DNA of 64,000 nucleotides, taken from assembly GCF_963675165.1 (NCBI RefSeq), contig NC_087385.1, positions 1,364,501-1,428,500 of the forward strand, given 5' to 3'. Shown here one piece after another: positions 10,030-23,700 of the stretch. The notes below the pieces were generated by a model, which made no database searches, was not told the origin of the DNA, and saw nothing but the letters and a program-made list of their open reading frames with translations. Within the stretch, counting starts at the first letter, position 1. The number at the start of each line of letters is the position of its first letter. Origin of the DNA: Halichondria panicea. Lineage: Eukaryota > Porifera > Demospongiae > Suberitida > Halichondriidae. A program made the translations under genes and the position numbers.

Positions 10030-13000
10030 GCTTGTGTATGGTGGTGGATGCAGCTTGCAAGAAACAATGTGAGAGTTTCCAAGCTCTACTGGACAACCTC
10101 CTCATCATGCTGCATACACATGTACGTACCATCCATTGCAGTGATACTACTATAGTGATATGCCAAGACTTGCCTTTATTATTCACACCTCTTTTTAAAG
10201 TTGACGTCAACGAGCATTGACTGTTTCACAAAAATAAAATCATAAAGCCTAATAATGACACACGATCCTTGCCAGAACGCAATAGTTAGATCTGCGAAGG
10301 GTCAATTAACTAATTTGGCTCATTCGCAAAGTTTTCACAAAAAAAATATTCTAGTGATACGGTATGTGATAAACTAGGCCTAAAGGTGTTTATTTGGTTG
10401 TTTCTTCACATATAAGCCTCAGAGGAGGTACGACAATTTAGAATTCCATTGTGATGATGTTTGCTAAGCTGGCAGTTTACCGCAACCTTGCCACAACGAA
10501 CTCTAGAAAGTTTGTAACTGGCTGTCTAGCTAGCTCTAGGTGTTTCTCAAGGTCTCTATGGCTAGCTATAGTGTTTCTCCAGCTGATGTCCTCGTTAAGA
10601 TATTTATGAAGGTGCAGTGCTCTCACCTCTTGTAGCTAGCATATCTCGTACTGAATAGGGGTTCACTGGGGTTCAGCAACGGAAACAGTTTGATCTAGGT
10701 CTAATCTATACTACCCTCGACTTCGAAAAGCCTTAGTCACAGAATAACAGAGTTATCATGAGGAACACACTATTACTGTAACATTGAAAACCAATGTCAA
10801 AAAGATTGGAATGCAATTAAAAGAGAGATCACGAGATGACACACATCCTCCCTATAAGCCTCACGAAAAGTGCTGACTCACTGTATGGACATGCGCACAT
10901 TGCAGGTTGTGTGTAGTAGTGTAGTGTACGGTTGCTGTGCATGGTTGCTCTGGTCACACTGGTTGCTCTGATTGCACTGGCTATGTGTAGTCACTCTGGT
11001 TTCACTGGTTGCTCTGGTGGTCTGGTTGGTCTGGTTAGTCTAGTTGCGCTGTACTTGCTTTCATTGCTTTGGTAGCCTTCTTCACTGGCCTCGGAGGAAG
11101 AAAAGAGGCCTGCAACTGACTGTTTGCACATACGCAAAATTATCAAACTATCAAACCTTGATACGAAGAATAATATTAAAATCATACACAGAACTATTAT
11201 TGCTAGCTAGCTAAAGACAGAGCTGTAGGTTTTTGTTAGATGGGCGTGGTCTGTCCATATAGGCTGGTATCAGCAGACGATTGTCATCCACTGTTGCAGA
11301 CTGTGAGTCTTTTGTTAATATATCAGGCTAAGGGTAGCTATCAGAATGCTATCAGATGATCTAGAAAGCCTTCAATCAGACTTCTATCTTTTTCCTTCAA
11401 TCCACTTCCGTTTGTTGTGACGTCATTGTTTTATACTATAACCATATTATGTTGTTATCCAGTTTCTGGAGAATAGGTGGCGCATACACAAGCAGCCGAT
11501 ACCAGGTCCATCTGAGGAGAAAGCGGGGTGAGACCTGGCTATTGCTGTAGTTGGCTGGTTGCTTTGATTGTGTGTAGATCTTAGAGCCTGGCTCTGGTTG
11601 ATCTGTAGTTAGCACTAGTTGCACTTGTTCTGTGTAGTGGCCTGTTTGCTCCAGCCAGACTGGTTTCTCGTGTTGTTTGTGCTGGTTGACTTATGTGTAG
11701 CCTAGCTATTACTGTAATGAACTCTTGCTGTAATATAGGCACAGCCAGAGAAACCAGTGGACTAGAGCAACTATAGCTAGCAGCTAGAGCAGCCAGATCA
11801 GCCAGACCAACTAGAGCAACCAGACCAACTAGAGCAACCAGACCAGCTAGACCAACTAGAGCAACCAGAGCAGCCAGACCAACTAGAGCAACCAGACCAA
11901 CTGGACTAACTAGAGCAGCTAGACCAACTAGAGCAGCCAGACCAACTAGACCAACTAGAGCACAACCAGAGCAGCCAGACCAACCAGAGCAGTCAGACAA
12001 ACTAGAGCAACCAGACCAACCAGAGCAACCAGACCAACCAGAGCAGCTAGACTAACTAGAGCAACCAGAGCAGCCAGACCAACCAGAGTAGCCAGACCAA
12101 CTAGAGCAACCAGACCCTGCACAGACCATGTAGAACTGCTAGAGCAACCAACAGAACACACAGCCAGTGCAAAGCAACTGAATGCAACCGTACACTACTA
12201 TACACAGCCCAGTGGCCTGTCTAACGAGGGGGGTGGGGGCTCAGGAGGCTTGAGCACCCCCCTGGTCTCCCAGACAACCATGAAACTAATCTAGCTATCT
12301 AGCTACTATCGAATTCTAAAATGCAAATTACATACGTTGGTAATGCTAGCTCTTGCTATTGCAATTAAGTCATGACCGGCAGCCCCAATTGAGCATGAGC
12401 AATCAGCATTGGCATAGTGATTATGTAATGCATCCTTGTATAATTAATGCAAGGGTGCAAGGGGGCGAACTTTTCGGCTGCACGCACGGCCCCATTGCTT
12501 GAGCACCCTCCTGCTTCAATGTCTAGAAACGTCCCTGCAGCCGGCCGTGCACGCATGTTCATACGTTCGGCTGAGTCAGCACCTTTCGTGACGCTTACAT
12601 GGAAGATTTTATTTGTCTATATAGTAGTGATTAAAGTACCAACCACCACCACCGCTCAGTGTGGGCACATTCCTGCTATTGAACTTACTAGCTGTACGTA
12701 TCTATAACAACTGTAGGCCTCTGTTCCCGTGGTGATGTCGAACCCTGTCACAATCAAGAACCACAACGAACTACTCCGTTGCTTTGCCGTCATCAGTAAG
12801 TATAATTAGCCCTCCACCCCCACCCACTCCACCTCCACACTTCCACCCACTCCACAGCAAAGGCCAACTCGAACAGAGTCGTGTCGTTCCTCCTGGCCAA
12901 GATGGAGATCAACCAGGAGAAGGTGAGGCTGGCCACACTGGACGTTATCAAGCACCTCATCAACTCCTGTGGTGAGCAACAAATGAACTGACCCACATAC

Positions 13001-14670
13001 ACACACACTGGGCATGGTGGCTAGAACATTCACACGTAGCTCTATCTTGAGAAGTCTTATAATACCTCACTGGTAGTTCAGTAACCTTTCACAAGAGTGT
13101 GAGTGAGAACCCATTTGCTGGATTCTAGCAACCTTTTAACCATCAACCTTCAAGTTAACTGGCCTGTACTGTATATGTCACAAGTATGAAGGAATGAGTC
13201 TCAATCTACTGATTATAAGGTTTTAGTATTAATACAGGCCAATGTAGTTTCGTAAGTTAAACTGGCCTATACTGTACCTCTATGTGTGTAACCTTGACTG
13301 TGTGGAGTGTGTGTGTTACTAAAAGTGTGATCATGTGATCATGCAGACAGTGAGCTGGAGGACAAGAAGCCGCTGATTGTGAGTGGACTCAAGATTGTAC
13401 TACACGACCAAACGCTCAAGGTACACACACACACACACACACACACACAGCATGTGACGCAATCTGTATGAGATATACTAGGAATTTAGTGTGATGTGCT
13501 CTTTCAATTGGTGTATTGTAGACAATTGCATGGCTCTTTTGATTATAAATGTAGAAGCAATGTCTACATGCACCGTACAATTTACGCTTCATTTATTTCT
13601 GGTCTTACTCACCAACTGTGGTTATCTATTAGTGATTCATCCCCTTCTCTCTCTCTCTCAGGTGTGTCGACTGTTTAACCAGGTGATAATTGCCATGGCC
13701 AGTCATGGCTACCTTTCACTGGAGGGTGGTCAGCTCATGGTGGAGTTCATTGTGCGACAGTGCTCCTTTAATCCTGATGATAAAGCCCTGGCCAAGTTGG
13801 CATCCGAGGAGGTGTCTCCAGTGGCACTGAGAGACATGAGCAGCAAGTCACTGCAACTCATCACCACTACCATCGAGAATATGGACCAGGTGTGTGTGTG
13901 TGTGTGTGTGTGTGGGCGTGGGTGTGTGTATGGGTGGCCAAGTGTATGTGTGTGATATGGTAGTTGTGAAAAATGTGAATATATTACTTATAATGAAATG
14001 TTACTGTGCTGCGTGGGTTTGTCAGCTTGTACCTCACTCTGTACATGTACACCACTTAGATAACAGCTATTCTGAGTAAGTGTAGGGAGTCAGATGCTCC
14101 TTCCCTTTATGTGCTCCTGCTATGAGTATATAGTGAACACAAGCTGTGCTTGCCTGTCCAAGGCTCAGTACTGACTGGTGTAGGTAGTGATAGCAGGTAC
14201 TGTGTACACATTGAAACTAGATATTGTGTTTGTAATGATAACTCTATCAGCTCATATAAACATGTGTACTTTTCCGTTTCACTAATATTTTGCCCCTCCT
14301 CCCTATCCCAGGTCCTGTGGCCATTCCTGATAGAGTTCCTGGTTCCCCCTGCCTACACCAATGCCCTGGGTATTGTGGCTCGCTGTGTGACTGATATTGC
14401 CACTGAGAAGAGGCAGAATAACGTGGACGAGTATGACCTCAACTATGAGGAGCTGGGTTAGTGTGTGTTTGCTTATCAACTAGAGGGGAAGTAGAAGGTA
14501 TGAGCTATGATTGATAGCTGTATGAGCAGCATCTCTCCTGTTGGCTAATATTTTATTATGTGGGTTCAGTGGTCTGAGGCATGACCATACATGTTCTGTA
14601 ATCAATTGACAGGATCTACCTTGATTAACCAGATGTGGTAGCACAGGGGCTTTTTATGTCAATGTACACA

Positions 14671-14730
<60 letters not shown>

Positions 14731-15403
14731 CACCTTTTACACCACACATCCATGCACTCTCTCCTCTCCAGTGAACTTGCCCAAGCCCCCTGTCCTGTTA
14801 GCTCGGCTCCTAGTGATGGCTGGTCACCCTGGCAACGGGCACGGACGTGGGGAGCATGTACTGTCTTGCATGAGAGCACTGGGTCCCAACATCAAAGAGG
14901 AGGTGGTCAACATGTGGGACACTGTCATCCCTAAGCTACAGACTTATATCAATGGTGTGTGATCAGTCTGTACAGTACAGTGGGGTACATGATGATTATT
15001 ATCTATACATGCATCTATACAGGTGTACATGTATTTTCCTATGGCTGAATGACTTTTCATTGTTTTGTTTGTTTGTGTGTGCAGAGCAAACTACACAGGG
15101 CACTTGGGACCAGAGGCACTGGGAGGACCTCATGCTGAAGGTACTGGATTAAGTTAACTGCATCGAGTATACATCTTCAGATACATCTTCATTGTGATCT
15201 TTAAAGGCAGACTCTTATTACTTATGATTTAGAACATGTAGTACATTGTAAATGTTGGTTCAGAATAAGATTCCTGCTTTCTGGGGCTATGTTCCATGTG
15301 CTTCTAGGGATTTGACTGCTTGTAGGAGTGTGTTCAAGCTTAATGTTACTCTCTTTACTTTGACCCCCCCCCCACACACACACACACACCCACACTCTCC
15401 ACC

Positions 15404-15444
<41 letters not shown>

Positions 15445-17732
15445 CTCTCCCGTACGATTGATGAGGTAGACTCTGAGGAATGGCTCATAGAGCTGGGCAA
15501 TGCAATGGGTGACAAGGAAACCATCCTCTCCAGCTACTCTGGTTACTCACAAGAGAAGGGGTTCCTCTTCAAGTGTTTGGGAATCATTATGAAGAAGTCC
15601 AACCAGAAGCAGTTTGTGCAGAAACACCTGGACGCAATGTTTGCAACTATCAGGCACGCCAGCCAAGACGAGAGAGAGGTGGGTGGAGTCAGTGGGGCTT
15701 GGTAGTTTCTATCATCTTTATTTGTATTGTATTGCACAGATGTGTAGACTATTCACACTACATGTATGTGGATTTGAATATACATGTACGTATATGTAGA
15801 TATTGCTATAAATTGAAAATTTTCACCACAAATTTTAATTACTAATGCGTTCCCCCCCTCCCTCCTCCTTCCAGGGTGCTGCCTTTGGAGCTGGTTTCTG
15901 TGCTGCCTCTCATCTGGACACTGTGGTTGCTAAGCTAGAGGCTGTTACCAAGGAGGACATGGTTCGTAAGAGCAAAGGATTCTTTGGGTTCAGTAAAGAC
16001 AAGAGTGAGGCTGACGTTGAGAACATCAAGGCAACTGTCATGCTGTGCTATGGCTACGTCACCTTCCACTCTCCACCACAGTGAGTGTTGTACCTATACA
16101 CACTGTGGTACAGTGAACCTGTCTAGTGTGGTCACCCTCTATAATACATGCGGGATAATAATCATGGGCTACAAAGTCTCTAGTGCCTGTGTTTCAACTT
16201 GTGTTAGCTGGGGTGACCACTAGAGACAGGTTTCACTGTACCCATACAGAATGCTTCTCCTCTTATACAGTAGCCATACAGTGCACTGGTGTAAAGTATC
16301 TATAAGCCTATAGGCTTTATTTTGGCTGTGATACTTCCTCTCAGCGCTCTGAATAACTACTCAGTTATAAGGCATTGCCAAACTGGACCCTTAGGGAGTC
16401 TATGAGCACCATCCAATTGCAATGATATTTGAGAAGCTGAAGTAAAGCCTATGACATGGCATGCTTATAACTCAAACTTTGATCAAGCTCAAGGTTGAGG
16501 CTTTGGTTACCGGTACCATGTATGGCTGTATGTGTATGTTATCTGTTTTGCCAATCTAGGTTGATTACTTCTCGTGTTGAAGTCAACATCCTGCGAAGCA
16601 TCAACCCACACTTTGCCAAAGTGAAGGTACATATCTAATACCCTATCATGTGACATCACATGAGTATCACATGACCCACAGGACACAACAGTCAAGCAGA
16701 ACCTGATCCGTACGATCGATCTGATTGGACGTGCTCTTCATCCGGACCATCTCAAAACCAACGATTTTGTGTTCTCCAAGAGAGGTGATCTGATCAACCA
16801 TCTCCTTGGTTACATACGAGCTGAGCCAATCAATACTCCCATAGCCACGGAGACTAGGTCACTAGCCATTCGAGGGCTGGCCACATTAACGTATCCTATG
16901 ATCGTAGATCGTGTATAGTGGTCCTTACACTGTATAAATCCACACCTTCTGTCAGGACTAATTATAATGATACATGATACAGTGAAGTTGTCTATAAGTC
17001 TATAATGATGGACAGACCAACAGTGGCTGTACTAAAGAGGTGACCTACTAACATAGGTCCAAACACATGCTATGGAGACTTTACATAATTACAACCTGGC
17101 TGTATTATAGAGGGGACTTGCTAATAGGGTGACCACAATAGACAAGTTCCACTGAACATAATATACTCTTAATTGTGATTGATGCCCTTTAGCCTCATAA
17201 TAATGTGTACATGTAAGTGTGATCCAGCTAGATGATGTGTTCTGTGCTATGAACCTTGACTCGTTGATAGCAAGCTGGAGCCTAAACTGACACCAGCTGA
17301 TCAGTTTGACGTGATCAAGGTATCCACTGACTCCGTGTTCCCCCTCCTCATGGCAGGGGGTTGTATGTCTAGCAGCAGCAAGAAGAACAAGGAAATCATT
17401 GTGAGTAAAGCACTGGGATGAGTAAAGCACTGGGATCTCGTGTTGCCTGAATGCTGCCTAGTGAATAATAAATATGGAATGGGTAAAGATCATTAACTGT
17501 AAAAATGCTCTTACCTGTGCAGAACCCTGAAGAGAGCAACAAGCTGTTTGAGGGCGCCATGGATGCTGTGTCTGACCTCCTGGTCACCATACTCAAGAAG
17601 GACGTCTCCTCTGACAACTTGGACTCCATCTTTAAGGTGAGTATAATATGTGGTCTTGTAGACAACTAGTACATTCACACTCTCCACCCCTCACACACAC
17701 CCACACCCACACCCACACACACCCTTCACCCG

Positions 17733-17781
<49 letters not shown>

Positions 17782-20700
17782 CAGCATCTTGAGGAGTGGA
17801 CCCAATCTGAGACCGAGGTGGAGCGTTGCCGTAGCATCAAGTGTCTCTTAGCGCTCCTCAAGACCTACCACACTCATTCTGAGACCAACGAGGCGTCACG
17901 TGAGCTGGCCATGCAGGGTCACCTACTCGGTCGTATGGTTCCCCGCTGCTCTGACCCCTCCCTCTTTGTACGCCAGGCGGCTGTGGATTGTATACAACTC
18001 ACTCTCAAGATAGCCACTGCTGTACCAGGTGTGTGGAGTAAACTACCCCTAATTAAGGAACCCAACACGCTCTCAATATAATTATTATAGAGAAAGGAAA
18101 TCAAATCCCCTATAACTCTACTGTTTGCTAGTACACGTAGATGGGTGCGTGTGTGTGTGAGGTGTGAAGTGGTTGTTTTCTTGTGTGTGTTGTTAAGCGT
18201 ACAGAATGATCTACTGTTACATGTATTGTATACTGATCAGCCTCTCTCTCTACCCACTCAGGTGTGACTGACCAGCTGGTGGAGGCCCTCACTCTGCTCA
18301 GGGAGAGAGCTGAGAACGATGAACCAAACGCATTGTTCAGTCTCGTCAATGACCTCTCCAAGGTACAATCTTCTTGCGGTCAGACTCTTAAGACATAAGA
18401 CATAATTATCAGTACAAATCCGTTGTGGCCCTGCGATCTAGGCTTTCTACTAGTAGGTACTACTCTGAGGCAATGTGAACCTAGTGATGAATTGTCACCG
18501 AGTGAACCAAGTTGGCGCGCCTTCATATTTTTTGAAATGGCACCATTCTTGCAATCAATTATGGAATCTCTCTTAGCTAGCTATGTGTGCTATAATATTT
18601 CCTAAGTGTTGTGTGCAAACTTCGATTCAGAGCCCAAATTAATAATACATGTACTTTTTAGGGAAAGTTACTTTGAATTAGCTGTACAATGAAAGTTAAG
18701 AGCCCATGCACTACTGTTCCTACAATTCATTGTTCTATTTCTTCCTCTGTCCCCCCAGGTGCTGTGTAAGAAGGTGTCCAGTATCCACCTGTGGTCGATG
18801 GTGACGTACCTGTTGGACGGGCTCATCGACTATCAGGGCCACAGCTCCAGTGGAGCGTGTGTCGTGCTCAACCAGATCGTCAAGCAACGAGGCTCCACCC
18901 TCAGCGAACAGGTACAGAAATAATATAGCTGGATTATAAATTCACGAGCTAAATTTAACTTGATTGGTCTGTGTAAAACAGTGGAATCCCTCTTAATAAG
19001 AAAGGCTCAAGCACGATATAAAGACCACGGGCACCCAGGTCCCAAATAAACAGTTTGTGTACAAAACAAACCCTCAACAAATTAAAGGCCACGTACCTCA
19101 TAATTATCAATGGCCAAAACTTGTTCCCCAACATGTTTGTTATAAAGGTGTTCCACTGTTCTAGCTCCATGCAACATATGATGAGATTTATTAGTCAGTG
19201 AAAGAGTGGTTTGTTTCCATAGATACCTGACTTGATTGACGGGGTGCACGACAAGCTGTGTGGAGTGAACAACCCTCAGACTAGGACAGGGACACTGCGC
19301 TGCATGAGGACAATGTGTCAGCTGTTCCTCAACTCAGTCATCACACACATGCTCAACCAGCCACTACCCTGGGACGAGTGAGTGGGAGGGAGGGGGGTCA
19401 TAGAATAATGCTCGTAGATGAATAATCATTACAACTGTGTCTATTATAATTATACAACGTATGTTCCAAGAAATGTTATGTTGTACGTATAATTGTATGG
19501 CTGCTGTCTTAATCTGAAACGTTGTTGAATAAACACTATTGGCATTGTAAAGTACATTCCTCCATAAACAACTATAATTATGTATCTGTAACCTCTGCCC
19601 CTCAGGCAGTGGGTGTCCATGTGGCAAGTGTTTGTGGGGGAGGGGCCTCTCCTGGAGCAGGTGCTGACCCACCTCCTGGAGGTCGTCAAACTCAGTCTAC
19701 CCTATCAGGAGAAGATCAAGAGTGGCAAGACACTCCGCATGGAGACTGCCGTCCCTAAGGCAGTATGTACCCTCAACTGTTGGTTTGATCTGTTTAATTC
19801 TTAATAAAACTATGCAGTCTACCAATTGCAGCCATCACTATCTCTCAGCTCTACGCAAACAATTTCTTGTGTGCTACATTTAGATCTAGAATAACAGCCG
19901 TAGACACGCCTGTACCCATTCAACCAAAAAAGAAAAGCTCCATCCAAGACTGTACTAGATAACAGTCATAATATTACTCAACCGAATATCTAGACACGAG
20001 ACTGTACTACAGTATGTAGCTGACACATTTACCCCCCCCCTCCCCTTAGGCTATTCATGCGATGGGTGTTCTCCTGTCAGTACCCGAGTCTATGGAGGCT
20101 GGTAAGAAGTTGTTTTCCCGACTGCTGGCTGTCATCCTACTGAGAGTGGGGGTGAGTGCTACCATTGACGATAAGGACAGTAAATCAAAGGCTCCATCAA
20201 ACTCAAAGTGAGGACACGTTATATTCCTACGTACAAGTGCTTACAGTAGACCTACATGTATATTAATTTAATTCCTCTTAGCACAATAGTTGAATTTTTC
20301 AGGACATCTTAACTGGGCATATAATACTTCAAAATGAAATTAGTCAGCCATCAACCTATATCCGATTGACAATTAAAGATTAATTATCTGTAATGCTCGT
20401 CAAGTCGACATACCACACCCACACACTCTACCCCCCCCCCACAGAGTGGCTGTGGACTCGCTGCGTATATTCCTCGAGTGCACAGAGAGTCAGCTGATGC
20501 TGGAGAGACTCGAGTCTCAGAATGTATGGCCATTATTCGAGGGAGATGAGACGTATCCCCACGGTATGCTGCACACGGCACGGGCCCTCTCAGAAGAACA
20601 CCACGCCCTCAATAAGGAGGTGGTGGACGCTCTCAGCTCCTCCCTCAACAGTGTGTACGATGATCACAGAATCACCATCGTTGCTTTCTACTCTGAGGTG

Positions 20701-23700
20701 AGTGGGTCATGTGATAATCATGTCCATACACATACATTGTACATGTAATACTGTATAATAGCGGGTATTTGGTGAGGAAATAAATGTGCGTGATTTGGTG
20801 AGGATTGCCAGTGATCCACTATACAGTACGTACGTACATGTATTTATAGTGATCTCCCACTAGATTTATAAATAGAAGAACAATGGTATGTCATGTGAGT
20901 GTCACATGACTGTTGTGCAGCTGGTGTGTACTCTGGTGGAGGCACAGGATACCCCTCTAGCAGAGCAGATCATGAACAATCTTTTGGGTAGACAGGTGGA
21001 TGCTAACTACGTCGTGAGGATGTATTGTATCCGAGGTCTTGGTAACATGTCCTCCATCAACGAGACACAGGTGAGGAGGGGTGTGTGTGGGGGGAGGGGA
21101 GGGGAGGGGCCTGGGAATCTTGTTAAATATAGCTATCTTCTTTGTGTCTATTATAAAGGGTTCCACTGCGCTAACTATTTACGTACCTGGCTTTACAACA
21201 TATCTTGAGCTTAGACAATGAAGGTCATATTGATCTCATCAGTTCAAAGTGTCCCCCTCGTACATGTTCATGCAGGTGTCACAGTTCTCGACCACCATTC
21301 TCTCAGCAATGTTGGCAGGTATGGATGACAGAGAGGACCCAGCTGACCTCATCACCATGGAAGCCATGTCTGGCCTTGCTAGGATCTTTGAGAAGATTGA
21401 CGAGGGACATGTGCGACCTATCCTCATCAACATTGCCCTCAGAATAAGACCCTGCTTTGAAAAGGTGAATGATTATAGTTACGTGTACTGTAGCTGCAGC
21501 TTGCAATGTTGTGTAGAAAGGAGTTGCATTGTTAACATCAAAATAGCAGTCGCTCAAGTTTGGTAAATATTAATTAAAATAGAACCTTCGTTCTCTAGCT
21601 CTATCTACATGTACATGTATGCTTAAAATGTCATGTAAACTTGATGAAGTCCCCCCCCCCTCCCCCCAATAACGTTAATATTGTCAGCAACACTTAGCGG
21701 TTTGGCATATATGACACGATTGTGATAGCTAGACGATAGAATCCACGTAGTAAGATGCTCCATCCACTCGTGCTCCTGCTAATATCTATATCATAAAACT
21801 CACCAATGAGAGGGACCCGAGTCCTCCCTCAACAACATTTTGGGCTGTATGGTCAATTTTCTTACATCACTGGTGCTCTCGTGTACATGCAGTTACATGT
21901 ACACACTGTTCCACTTCCCCCCCCCCACATACACACACACACAGCCGACCCCTGCAGTGCGAGCCGCTGCGTTCACCCTGTTTGGCAGTCTGTCACGGTT
22001 TGGCAATGGCCCGAGTGAGCAGCCATTCCTCGAGCAGATACAGACCAACTTTGTCACTCTCCTGGTGCATCTCAACGAGTCCGATCCTGTCGTTGTCATG
22101 GTGAGTGTGTGAGGGGGTGGAGGGCAGAGGGAGAGGGCTTGCAAAGTACCAAATAGAATTTACCTTGTATCATCAGTACGAGGGCTTAGATACATTAAAA
22201 ATACCATCCATTTTCCATTCAATTTTGCTGCTCTATCATCAGGGATGTGCCCACACTGGTCAGTGGTGGTTGGTATATAACCACCTCTTAGGCCAGTTGG
22301 CTAAGGCAAATTTGTGATTGAATTGAGGAAAAATACCATTTTTTTGAAAATTCTAGCCATATCACTGCATCAGTATAGGATACATGTACGTACTGTACTA
22401 CGTGTAGCCGATGTTGCTTGTTGACTACATCTGTTACCAATATTTGTGCATTCAGGCGTGTAAGGCGGCGTTGCAGAAAGTGGGTCCACTGATGAAGTCA
22501 GATAAGATCAACGCCATGTTTCAGAAGCACTGCAACCCGGAGGAGCAGCTGTTGTATGCTGAGTTCCTTAACGACCTCTGCAAACTCATTGTGAGCAGTT
22601 ACCATGAATAACACCATGTCTTTAGTGTTCAGCTATTGTAGTATTTTTGTACCCTTTCATAATTATATTGTTTCTGTGTAAACCACTGATTAGCAAGTAG
22701 CCTAGGTAGTGGAATTTGCCAACCATGTACGGAACAATAGCAGTATTGAGCATTGTAGGGAGATTCTTGATGTTTCATCTATTCTGTGTTGCCACAGTAA
22801 ATGTAATAAGTTTCCCCCCTCCCCTTTAGGTTGCTGACTTCACCAACAAGGTCAACTCGTACGTGATGAACTCTGTCATGTTCTTCAAGAGTATGTGGCC
22901 GGAGGTCAAGTGCAACGCAGCTCTCTTTGTGGGTGAGTATACAGTCTAGCCCCCCACACTGGCACACACACACACACGTACGATGTCTCATATCCTCCTC
23001 TCTAGCTACAGTGCGCTGTAGTGTTCCTTCAGCTATTATACTGATCTTCCTATATAATAGCACTGTTTATAGGAATCTAGCAACCATGAGTCTCTAGCCA
23101 ATCAGATTTGAAAGTTCTTTAATTGCTACATGATTTTCTAAGTAAGTACACGATTTTCTAAGTTGGATAGAACACTACCTTTAGCAGTATTTATGACTAA
23201 CATGATCCAAAGCCTCGTATTTTCATCCTCCCGCTTTATTAGAGAAAAAGTCGAATGAGGCTACTAGATTCCCATGCAGTATAAATGTTGCATGCAAAAT
23301 TAATGTTTAAATGTCTCTACCGAGGCATCAGCACCGCACCGTGGTGCTTTCATTATGTCTGTTTGCAATTTTTATTGTAGCTTCTTACTATTGTATCAAG
23401 AGTGCATAAGGAGTGTCAAACTACTGATACCTTTACACAAAACTGTGCACAAAGTAACATGACATCCTGTCAATTGCACGTGAGCAACTCGCAACATGAC
23501 AGTTTAATTGTATTCTTGCGAATCTGATTGGAGATGTCCATTTTTGACATCTGAGCCAAGAAAAGTGACTCTAAATGCCAGACCCTCTCCCTGGCACATG
23601 TCAGATCACGTGCAAGGGAGTGGTCTGGGGCCAGACTATGTAGAGGTATCGATCGTATTCTTCTTGTGTGTGCACTCTTGATGATATTTCATAACATAAC

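Noticed and set aside
11581-12161. Leu/Val/Ala/Gly-rich minus-strand frames (LVGLAALVGLV type)
   Set aside because: They come from translation of the CCAGACCAACTAGAGCA minisatellite in MROH1 intron 7.
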